A stretch of DNA of 64,000 nucleotides from Coprinopsis marcescibilis (Eukaryota > Basidiomycota > Agaricomycetes > Agaricales > Psathyrellaceae). A model generated the notes under the pieces. That model made no database searches, had not been told where the DNA came from, and worked only from the letters and a program-made list of their open reading frames with translations. Where the stretch lies: contig ML210146.1 of NCBI GenBank assembly GCA_004369085.1, positions 1 through 64,000 of the forward strand, written 5' to 3'. A program made the position numbers and the translations under genes. This document shows, one piece after another, positions 24,027 through 33,463 of this stretch (its first letter is position 1; each line of letters begins with the position of its first letter).

Positions 24027-26590
24027 CTACTGCCCGCCCCAGCGAGGCCCACGTCCATAATTATTGGTATGCATTCCAGGAGGAGGCAGTTGTCGTGATT
24101 CCGTCAGGCTTGGCCGCCCTGGAAAATTCACGTAAGGAGAAAGATGCTGAGGTTGGGAATAGCCGTTGAGATTACCCATTGTCGGAGGTGGTGGTAGTGT
24201 TGGAGGTGGCGCGTTAAGTGTAGGCCTGTAGTGGTGCTCATAAGTATCAAGGGAACTGACCGGAGGAGCTCGATATTGTTGTTGCTGTAATGGTTGGATA
24301 GAAACAGACTGATGTTGATGTGTGTGTTGCGGAGTATGTACTTCCGGGGTGTCGCTCCTCAACTTCTTCCAATCGGCAGCCGTTACGGGTTGATCGACTT
24401 CAGGGGCTTTGCGTTTAAGCGAGACCAAAGGGACCACCGGGACGGGGGGAGGGGGGGCCATTGCAGGCTCGTCGTCGACATCGTCGACGTCATCTTCATC
24501 GTCGCTCACTGTCAAATCAATGACATCTTCAATGGCAGACTGAGAGCGTGGAGGTTGACTGGACATTGATCCTCGATCCAACGATTGCTGATAAGACGAT
24601 GGCGACTGTTCCCTCTTCACTTCGTCGCCATCATCATCATCATCCGAGAGGACATATACCTCATGTCTTTCCTTTTGCTTTCCTTTATCGCCTTGGGTTC
24701 CATTAGCTTCTGGGGGCGGACGAGTCGGTTGGGAAGCGGGGGCGTCGCTCGGACGGGCGTATGGATGTGTAGCTTTCCATGTTGGAGAGGCATATTTGTT
24801 ATCAGCCGTATGCCATTCACCGTCGGCCTCAACGATAACATCGTCAACGGCGTCAGAAGTTTGTTGAAGAATTTCATTGAAATAACTGCGTAACCTAATT
24901 AATTGGGTTGAAATGGCGCAAAAATTTGTGGCAGCTCACCCATCGATTATCAATTCCTTGTGGTCAAGAATTTGTTCGCAAGTCGGACAAAGATAAGTGG
25001 TCGTCTGCTGCATCATTTGAAACCACGCTGTGGCGTCGAAACATTGCGGATGCACGCATTTCGACGACCTGCAAGGAGTCGCCACTCTCATAAAAGTCAA
25101 CTAAGAGGTGAACAGAGCTTAGAAACCAGTCGAACTAGAGTGATAAGCGTATCACCCACTGGACATTTCAGGGACATTTTCTGAGGCCCAGCTTGAATAT
25201 CATCGTCATCGTTCATAGAACTTAACACTGGAAAAGTGATAAGTGGGAAGTAAACCAAGCATTGTGTTTGCGACGTACTCTTCTGCCGGATCTCTTGACT
25301 ACTTCGTCTGCGCGTTGCCTTGAGATTTGCGACCAATCTTTCGACCGTCGTTTCCTCGACCAGCATCACAACCAGGTAGTATTTCTGCGACACTAGATTA
25401 GCGAAGAGAGACAGCAAATATAACACAGATAACCCACCTTCGGTTGAATTGGCTGTTGGCTATTTACATAGACCATCTCAATCTTGTTTGCCGTAGAGTT
25501 AAGGCGGGCATACTGTGCCAGGTCCGGAGGGGGGGCAGTTCCAGGCTTCTTCTTCAGCCCTTTCAAACTGGCGGTAACTTGTATGCCATTGACCCTCACT
25601 TCACATGTCGCGGGGAACTCAATTGGACAAGGCACAGCACTGTTCCTGTTCACAGATGAATAATATACCGATGAGGTGCAAAACAGTCGGAGCTGGTATT
25701 TAGACCTTCAAAATGCATCTTAGTAGGCGTGGAGCGGTTGATATGGTAGGATTATTTACCCAGTTTGCTTAAGTTTGTTGAGCTGGTCGCTGTTCAGTGT
25801 GAAGGTTAAAGTTTGCTGTCGACGATCCACGGCGCTGCCAGACTCTGCGGCAGTTTTTCAACACATGAGGAAAAACGTCGGTGGAAAGATTACACACCTG
25901 GACATTCCACGATACTAGACACTGCTTGTTCAACTGTGAAGAAGGGCGATTCTTTGAAACGGATGCCTGCAAGGATCTCACGATTGAGCTGAAGAATGAT
26001 GAAGGGAGCGAAAGACGCACCGATTGTGGGCAATCTCGACGATGTTGAAGCCGAAGTAGAAGCCAATGGTGCAGTCGGCGCAGGGGGGGCATACGGGTCA
26101 TACCGAACCCCGTTCGTGGCACTGTGGCCATTAATTTGGTACTTGAAATTGGGTAGTGTATGTCCATGTACAGGAAGACTAACACTGGGGTTAATCTGAG
26201 GGGAGTATCTGTACAAAACCCAGCAAGTTAACACGTTAGCAAATTTATGTGGCAGTCTGGTTCAACAGAAGACGAAACTCACGATCCGCCCAGTACCTGG
26301 CCAAGGATGGTTTTGGTCTTTTGCCACTTGTCCTCATAACGCGCCGTCCTCAACGAGTCCATGTAGGACAAAATCCTAGTGATAAGGTCCTGTTTTTTCC
26401 CAGTTTTCGATAGACCCGCAGAACATTCAGCGTTTATGCCACCGATGGCAATCTTGAGTTTGTCGACGGTCAAGCGGTGGCCGATTTGGGCACGTATTTG
26501 CTGCGCATTTAGGGTGGCTTAGACGTGTTGGAGCAACATTGGAGATAAATTACCCACATCAAAGTCCCTCCAAGGGTCGGTACTTGCCAT
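24027..26590 (-). CDS. SIZ1: Siz/PIAS-type SUMO E3 ligase (SP-RING)
   Basis: This is a nuclear SUMO ligase that positions Ubc9-SUMO and selects substrates. The start MASTDPWRDFD joins QIRAQIGHRLTVDKLKIAI, a SAP-type DNA-binding helix pair. A PINIT domain follows (FKESPFFTVEQAVSSIVE and onward to PIEFPATCEVRVNGIQ). The SP-RING, split by an intron, reads LKCP | LTFMRVATPCRSSKCVHPQC, then a Cys pair in YLCPTCEQIL, giving the C-H-C-C-C zinc set. The tail has a SUMO-interacting motif, VIDLTVSDDEDD, with acidic run, then Pro/Gln-rich disorder ending RGPRWGGQ. Two introns use the donor GTGGGT. Length, about 700 residues, suits the family. Which of Siz1 or Siz2 it corresponds to cannot be decided. 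Confidence 0.9.
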
Positions 26591-26800
26591 TGGGCAAGGA
26601 TTTCACAAGGCAAATGGGAGGAGAAATTGAAAACGAGTCGCGGGATGCTGCCTCGATGCTGAGACCGGGTCAGGCACTCTCGCATAGGCCAAACAACAGT
26701 AACCACGGCATGATCACCTGGTTAGTCAGCCAAAGGCACTGAGTGGGCGTCTAATCGCGCTGTTAAATCACACAATTCTTTTCTTTCCACGATAGCCACA

Positions 26801-27703
26801 ATGTCTGCAACAGACGACTACGACAGGATGACGAAGGAGGAGCGTGAAAAACAGGACAAAGAGGATAAACTTCGCGAGCAAGAGGAGCAAGCAAGTGCGT
26901 GATATCAGTTCATACTACCCGCATGGGGCGTAATTTCTGACTCGGATCTTGCCTTAGTGCTACCCTACAAATGGTCTCAAGAACTCGGCGAAGTAGATGT
27001 CACCGTACCCGTTCCCAAAGGGACCCGTGCCAAAGATTTGAACGTGATCATAGGCAAGAAGAAACTGAGAGTCGGCCTGAAAAACCAGGAGCCCATTTTG
27101 GATGGCGACCTGTGCAAGGAGATCAAAGTCGAGGACAGTACTTGGACAATTCGTGAGTGCCCACCCAACAACCCCGGCGCTTACTTTACTGACTCTAGGT
27201 AGAGGATCAGGAATACGTTCTTGTTCACCTTGAAAAAGTGAACAAGGAGGCCTGGTGGGAGAACGTGTTGACGCACCACCCCAAGATCGATACGAGGAAG
27301 ATTGAGCCAATGGACAGCAAACTGAGCGATCTCGACGGAGAAACGAGGTAAGAGGCTGTCACCTTGTAAACTCATGCTGATACTGATGGGTATGCGGCAG
27401 AGGCATGGTTGAGAAAATGATGGTGAGTCCGTGTACTCAGTCCTGTCATGGCTTGACTGAAAAGCTATGTTCCAGTTTGACAACCAACAGAAGGTAAAGA
27501 TACGGCCAATTCATTAAACCTAGCAACGCACTCATTCCCATACCAACAGCAAATGGGGAAGCCTACTTCAGATGAGCTCAAGAAGCAAGAGGTATGCACA
27601 CGCTCGCTCCTCACGGCAGCCTTCCTCACGAATCATCTAGGCTATCAAGAAATTTCAGGCTATGCATCCTGAACTGGACTTTTCGAATGTGAAGATTAGT
27701 TAA
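26801..27703 (+). CDS. nudC: NudC-family CS-domain protein (nuclear movement)
   Basis: NudC is a dynein/Lis1 pathway co-chaperone needed for nuclear migration in hyphae. It begins [19 protein letters not shown] with a charged coiled-coil start. The CS (p23-like) domain follows: [36 protein letters not shown], and DSTWTI | [19 protein letters not shown]. The C-terminus has [20 protein letters not shown] and ends [13 protein letters not shown], as in Aspergillus NudC. Five or six introns occur, including very small exons near 27417-27495 and 27550-27590. The product is about 190 residues, like fungal NudC. It is divergent from the SUMO ligase gene (210 bp between starts). Confidence 0.93.
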
Positions 27704-27760
27704 AGCTCATTGACATTGGCGCCAGTGTGTACATGCGGACATCTATCAATAGAAACGTCA

Positions 27761-30178
27761 CTACAACTTTCTTCTTTTACCCTGACCGTGGTTGTGTGAG
27801 TCGACGGTCTTTCTTTTGACACTCTCCACGAGTTTTTCCAGCAAAACATTGTCTGTTGCTTTCGAAAGTTTCTTGGTTGACGCATCGCCTTCCCCTATCC
27901 CGCTATTTCTGCTGTAGAAATGTTTTCTTCTTTCCTCAAGCAGAGCAGACATGCCCTTGGTCTTTTTGAAGCTGTAGAACAGAATGCTTAGCAGAAAGCT
28001 AATGGATGCGAAAGGGAACCCAACATACTGTGGATTGCTAGGATCAATGGCAAACTCGTGGCTCTCGTGTAGCATTTTGAATCGATCATCCTGGACATCA
28101 ATGACAAAGTCTTCTTGCAGCTCGTTGCTTTCCTGGGTGGCTTTGGCTTTCTTGTACTTCTTCTTTTGGCTTTTCTCCTTCTCCGCTTTTACGACTGCTT
28201 TGAAGTCGAAATGGTTTGGCTCTGATGCACGTTTGTCGGCGCCAACCAAAAGGGCCAGCTCCTCTGCAGTTGCTTCACGGCGGTTCGAATCGACTTGCTC
28301 CTCGTCCGAGTCTTGTTTGTGTCTTCCTTTGCCCTTGGCTTTACCTGACTTTGTGGCAGCAGGCAGTTTTTCAACATCGCTTTCAGAATCGCTTGGGGCA
28401 TCGAAGAATTCATCTTGATCCTCTGACTTATCATCCTTGCCCGCCTTCGAGCCACCTTTCTCCTTCTCCTTGACCTCATCCTTTCTCTTTCTCCTCTTCT
28501 CCTTCATCTTCCGCTGATATTTTTCCAGTGTGGTCTCTTCCCCTACAGGCTTACCGGTGAGACCAGGAGTGAAGGTGATCTCCATATCTACATCGGCACC
28601 TTCCGCATCTTCTCCCCAACCTTCAGGCATTTCCTCATCGTTTCCACCAAGGAGTAAGTTGCGAAGTCTGTCACGATTCTTCTTCTTCTGTTTGCGCTTT
28701 GACGATGAGGGGTCCGCCTCAATCTCAGATTCGTCGGACGAGCTGGCAATATATGCGCGGAAATCCCCGTCTTCGATCTCTTGTTTGGTGAGCTTTCGCC
28801 TGGTCACTTGATGACGTTCTGGATCGTCTTCATCCCAGGTCAACTTCACCTTCGAGTGCCGCAATGCCTGTTCATTGCCGATTAAAATATGTTAAGGTAG
28901 AGTAACGGAGACTGGACTTACGTCGGTCACGAAATCAAGGGGTTTCGCAATAGTGGCTGTTTCTTCCCTGGCTTCATCTCTGTCTGCTATGAGATGGGGC
29001 GTAGGGTAAAAGGTGTATTGTTACGTACCGGGGTTCATTCTCGAAGGCCATGTCTTCGGGCACAAAACTGAGGTCGAAAACGTTGGCGGATCGTTCCAAT
29101 TCTGTGCCTTGCAGTTCGTCGTAGATATGGGACGCGGCCTCGACAGAGTCGCAGGTGACGATGGCATAGTAGTATCTATTGCTTGAGTCAGTAAACAATA
29201 CGACTTTGGCCTTTGAACAAACCCAACCTTAGTCGCTCCAACTGATACCTCCTCAGTGCCTTCTCATCAACCTCGTCTTCTCCGCCAAGTTCGTATAGAG
29301 ACTTTTCTGTAATCTCATCGTCTTTCTTGAATGACTTGAAGATCTCCGGAGGAGGGCCTTCCGTTTCTTCTCTCACCATACGTTCTTTCCCAAAGTCACT
29401 GGGGTAAACGACCACGCTCAAGACCTTCCCTCGGACAACGTTGACTTGACGTGCCTGTTTTAGGGAGCGATCCCTGCTGCCTGAAGCCTCGATCTTGGTT
29501 TTTGATGATTGTGCCGGAAGCGCTGTCGGGGAGACGAGGGAGGAACAAATTTTGTACAAGTGGGAGGCGCGTACATGGTCCCAATCAAGGTTTACGACGG
29601 CCAACCGACGCGTTCGGGGCGCTTCGTCTGTGTCGTCTTGATGAAGGTTTTGTTGAGAGTACGACTGGGCCTGTGCATCGAGGGCCGTAATGGTAGTTTC
29701 ATCGAGGTCGATTTCGGCCAATTCATCCTCATCCTCCTCGCTTTCCCTGTCGGACTCGTCCCCAAGTGTTACGAAACCTCCTGCATCGCTATCGCTCTCG
29801 TCACCCTGCTTGGTCTTGACATCTTCATCTTCTTCCTCGTCGGAAGATTCCATCAAAACTTCACCGCGAGCGTAGTCGGGCTTCGCGGGAGTGTCTTCCT
29901 CGTCCTCATCGTTCTCCAGCCGATAGAACCGTTTCAGGGTATCCTCTTCATGAGTTGTAGACAAAGTGCGACCATATTTGTCGACTCGTCGTTTTACTAG
30001 TGGAAATGAATCAACAGTCTTGTCTGCGGCACCGTGAGGTAAACTGACCCTTGTCTGTCTTTTTGCCTTGTTTCAGAACGCTCTTGAAGCGGTCATCAAT
30101 AACGACTTTGTGTTTCTTTTTGTTAAGTTGGCGAAAGCGAGGGTCGGTTTTTAGCCTGGAAAACCTGGGATCTGACAT
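27761..30178 (-). CDS. ESF1: Esf1 pre-rRNA processing factor
   Basis: Esf1 is a nucleolar protein of the small-subunit processome, needed for 18S rRNA maturation. The N-terminus MSDPRFSRLKTDPRFRQLNK and VVIDDRFKSVL are diagnostic. A long acidic region (SSDEEEDEDVK and ESEEDEDELAE) precedes RRLAVVNLDWDHVRASHLYK, the RRM-like core. Then come YYYAIVTCDSVEAASHIYDE and ELERSANVFDLSFVPEDM. The C-terminal half has ALRHSKVKLTWDEDDPERHQ, LTKQEIEDGDFRAYIASSSD, Lys/Glu-rich stretches, and DPSNP-HFKKTKGMSALLEE. It ends in a basic tail, GQGKRRKL. The intron at 27972-28028 is 57 nt without an in-frame stop. About five introns were read. Confidence 0.93.
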
Positions 30179-30369
30179 TCCAACTTACGAGGAATGTAGC
30201 AGTGTATAGCAATAGGGAAAGATGAACAATATCAAAATTGTTTGATAGTTAAACGTGCGAAAACTTCTATAATTATCAGCGAATGAGATTGGCTGTGAGC
30301 ATCACGACATATCTGCGGTCACTGGTTGTCCAGCGACCATCAGGGGGCGGTTACCACAAGTCTGGTGTG

Positions 30370-30376
30370 TATATAA
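30370..30376 (+). promoter_or_regulatory. TATA box of the repeat-peptide gene
   Basis: The sequence TATATAA lies about 240 bp upstream of the ATG at 30612. A pyrimidine-rich leader follows (30400-30440), and a possible leader intron starts with GTGAGTGTCC near 30432. Strong TATA boxes of this kind are common in abundantly expressed secreted fungal proteins. Its use is inferred, not shown. Confidence 0.5.
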
Positions 30377-30611
30377 GTCCGATGTAGTCCTGACGATTGC
30401 TTTTTCCCAGCCTTCCTTCGTTCCCTTTCCTGTGAGTGTCCCCGAATATTCTTTGCCAATTTATCCCTAATGACTTACGGTCCTCAGTTCTTTCTAGTTT
30501 TCCGAGTCTTTTGGCCGCAGCGCGGGCCTTCTTCAGCAGCTTTTCTTCTTTATTATCCTTCTACTCTCCATCGCATCCTCAAAACCCTACCCGTCCACTC
30601 TCTACTTCACT

Positions 30612-31382
30612 ATGTTCAGCCGTGCTTTCATCTTCGTTGCTTTGGCTCTTGCCCTGACCGGTCAGGTTCTCGCAGCACCAGCGCCGGCAGTGAGTTATCT
30701 AGATGTCTTGATCGTCAGTGAATTAAACTGATTATCGCATCAGGTGCTAGAGGCCCGCCAGAACATCCCTGTCGAGGTCGCCGTCAAGTCGGTCAACGGC
30801 AACATCCAGCTATACAAGCGCCAGGACATCCCTGAAGAAGTTCCTACCAAGGGCGTTAACGGCATCATCGAGCCATACAAGGCTCGCTCGTTGGGTCGTA
30901 GGCAGAACATCCCTGTCGAGGTCGCCGTCAAATCCGTGAATGGCAACATTCAGTTGTACAAGCGCGAAGAGGAGCTCGAGGCTCGTCAAAACATCCCCGT
31001 CGAAGTTGCTGTCAAGTCCGTCAACGGCAACATCCAGCTTTACAAGCGCGACGAAGATCTCGAGGCCCGTCAAAACATCCCGGTCGAGGTCGCTGTCAAG
31101 TCGGTCAACGGCAACATCCAACTTTACAAGCGGGAAGAGGAGCTCGAGGCTCGCCAGAACATTCCTGTTGAGGTTGCCGTCAAGTCAGTAAACGGCAACA
31201 TCCAACTCTACAAGCGGGAAGAGGAGCTAGAGGCTCGCCAGAACATTCCTGTTGAGGTTGCCGTCAAGTCGGTCAACGGCAACATCCAACTTTATAAGCG
31301 TGAGGAAGAGCTTGAGGCTCGCCAGAACATCCCCGTTGAAGTCGCCGTCAAGTCGGAGAACGGCCGCATCGTCCTCTACTAG
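30612..31382 (+). CDS. Secreted repeat-peptide precursor with Kex2-type sites (KEP-like)
   Basis: The product is 238 residues. Exon 1 (30612-30689) encodes a signal peptide, MFSRAFIFVALALALTGQVL, then AAPAPA. After the intron (30690-30743) come eight units. Seven are the 19-mer QNIPVEVAVKSVNGNIQLY or close to it, and unit 2 is the divergent QDIPEEVPTKGVNGIIEPY. Units 1 and 3-7 are followed by Lys-Arg, a Kex2 site; units 3-7 then carry an acidic linker, EEELEAR or DEDLEAR. Units 2 and 3 start directly after KR and RR, so the mature peptide probably begins at Gln. The alternating pattern with a central Asn-Gly suggests a beta hairpin. This architecture is known for fungal Kex2-processed repeat proteins, including the amyloid-forming repellent Rep1, peptide pheromones and some RiPP precursors. 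No modifying enzyme gene is nearby, and I do not recognise the peptide. Confidence 0.88.
30759..31379 (+). repeat. Eight in-frame peptide-coding repeats (84-nt period in units 3-8)
   Basis: The core units start at 30759, 30822, 30903, 30987, 31071, 31155, 31239 and 31323, each 57 nt. From the third unit on the period is exactly 84 nt (57 nt core plus 27 nt for KR and linker). The copies vary at synonymous third positions while the protein is nearly invariant. The units at 31155 and 31239 are the most alike. The last unit differs at SENGRIVLY and lacks the terminal Lys-Arg because the stop codon follows directly. Confidence 0.95.
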
Positions 31383-32113
31383 GTGTCCTTTTGTTTTTGC
31401 TTGGAGAATTTTCGACCATTTACTACTTACATACTTTTTATCAATCACGTACGATTTAGTACTTTCATTTTGTCTTGTAGAAGGCATATTCGCTCATTCA
31501 GTTGATTAGTCTGCGAAGAAATATGACAACCAGTTGGAAGGAGTCATTACCTCCGCCTGAAGGCGATGTTCCAATGAAGTTGACCACAGCCATACAACCA
31601 ACATACAACAGGTTGCAACCGTCCTGCGTCGGTGTTTGTAGTTGGGAGTGTGTATGATGATCAGCCTCATAACAGGAATTTATTGCTGACATTTGTAAAA
31701 GATATCAAAGGATCGTGTGGCATATCAGTTGGATCGAAGTGGATTTGATGGTGCAATTGGGAAGGCCGATGAATCCAACAGTTCCATGTTAGTGGATCCA
31801 AGGCCATTCTTGTTGTTTGCGCTTAGCCTAATTTTGGAGCTCCTTGTCCCCTCGGCTGTATTCATGCTCCAGGATCGCTGGGGCTCTGCCGCAGCAGGCA
31901 CGAGGCAGATGAAATAGTACTTAAAGGAGATTAAAGGTCGGTCCAATTGGCCTGCATTGCCTCATCCCCATAGAATCACCGATTCTGGCAGGTTGTTAGC
32001 GGTGTGCACATACCGCTGCCCTAGCAACATAGCTTTGCCGCCCTATAAAAGCCATCTGAAGGCGCCAGTTCTCCCGAAAACAGGCTATCGCAGGTTTGGT
32101 CACTGTCTTCGTC
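31383..32113. other. Intergenic region downstream of the repeat-peptide gene
   Basis: No supportable gene. ORFs at 31717-31917 and 31498-31692 lack family similarity, and the first lacks an ATG start. The right end holds a TATA box for the next gene. Confidence 0.45.
32044..32050 (+). promoter_or_regulatory. TATA box upstream of the proline-rich gene
   Basis: TATAAAA lies 64-70 bp before the ATG at 32114, a spacing that would give a short 5' leader. Confidence 0.45.
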
Positions 32114-33282
32114 ATGACGGAATACGACTACTCCCCAGAGGCCTACGAACGCTACCTGACAACCCAAAAACGTATCGCAAACTGGGTAGACAAAACGGAA
32201 GACCATAGACCTCAGTTTGCCGATGCCTTGCAGCCTCCAGCTACACACATGCCTGGCTACGAGCAGTCGTTTCAGACAGAGGGAAACCGCCGGTCGCATG
32301 GCCGTCACCGCTCTCGCTCGCCGTCCCCCGACATGCTGTATGGTCGGGGCCCTCATGCACCAGGGCCAATGCCACCAATGCATTCTGCTCCAGGGCATCT
32401 TGGCACGTTCCCGCAACACCAAATGCCATTCCAGCATCATTCGCCAGGCCCCAGCCCACCAGCATCCCCCTCTCATAATATGCCTCCCAGTTACTACGGG
32501 ACGCCCTCTCCCAAGCAACTGAATTCACACCGGCGATCCAAATCCCAAGCCCCTAGACCACACTTCGTACCGCCTCCCCTCGTTCTTTCACCTCCTATCT
32601 CTCCCGGCATGTACGCACATCCAGGAAGCCCGACGGGCTACGTCATGATGCCGCAGCAACCAATGCCCATGATGGTAAGCATTTCTTCCTTTTGACACCC
32701 CACCGCCCTTTCAAACCCGCTTGCGATCTCGCTACGTTGTTCTTACGCATTTCTCCATGCAGTACTATCGGCCTTGCTAAACATTGTCTCTTTCATGCGC
32801 CTCCTTTCTTCGCCATTGCCAATCGCATAATTGGTGCTTCGGAACTCCTTTAGTCTCCTCCCGCTCCAAACTCTGCACCCGCAGACTTTACCTCGTTCGC
32901 ACTGCCAGCCGCTGCGACTCCTCCGCAATCTCCAGGGTACTTCCAGATGCAGCCCCACCAGGCACACCCTCTTTCGTTCTCCACGTTCATGGTACCACCT
33001 GGAGCCGCACCTGGCGTTCCAATGTATGCGTTCTCGACATCTAGCGGCATGGTATCACCCCCGCATTCGGCATACCCGGAATATTCAGGATTTCCTACTC
33101 TCGTGTCACCGATGCATAGTCCGTATACGGCAATGTACCCTCAGGTTACCATCCAATCCCCAACGACGGCAGGTGCGACATCCCCAGGGTTTGCCTACGT
33201 CTACCCTTCCACAGGCCTTCACCAGCGCGTTTATGAAATGACAGGCCACAATAAACACCTTCTGAGGAGGAGCATTGGATAG
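32114..33282 (+). CDS. Proline/serine-rich, low-complexity protein of unknown function
   Basis: I do not recognise a family. Exon 1 starts MTEYDYSPEAYERYLTTQKR, a short charged, probably helical head. A disordered Pro/Ser/His/Met-rich region follows, with an RS-like patch (RRSHGRHRSRSPSP) and repeated PxxSP and PPxSP pieces. After an intron running from about 32680 to 32853, the frame continues SPPAPNSAPADFTSFALP to a Tyr/Pro-rich stretch (SPHSAYPEY-like). The end is more ordered and basic: LHQRVYEMTGHNKHLLRRS. No signal peptide or membrane segment is present. The earlier in-frame TTG at 32096 was not used as start. The many SP sites suggest a proline-directed kinase target. The splice join is inferred from frame and composition; a longer or extra exon is possible. 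Confidence 0.6.
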
Positions 33283-33463
33283 CCGGCCCAACGAAGCAAG
33301 TCTTTTTTTTGAATACGTGATAGGATATCCATTGTATATTAGTCGCACATTACAACATAGACTCAGTAGATATCGGAATTCTCGGTCAAATAATCCTTTC
33401 CTCTTCGTTGCAGGATAAATTACACACATTGCACTAGCATCGTGTTTCACAGAGACATCCGGG

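Noticed and set aside
29509..30000. 163-residue + strand ORF with hydrophobic stretches
   Set aside because: Exact antisense of the acidic Asp/Glu-rich part of ESF1, which always reads as Phe/Leu/Val-rich on the other strand.
30612..31382. Idea that the repeat precursor is a dikaritin-type RiPP cluster (ustiloxin-like)
   Set aside because: No UstYa/DUF3328-like oxidase, tyrosinase or other tailoring gene appears among the neighbours, which are housekeeping genes.
31717..31917. 66-residue ORF with a hydrophobic segment next to the repeat-peptide gene
   Set aside because: Begins with GTG, not ATG; no signal peptide or family resemblance, so no reason to call a partner gene.
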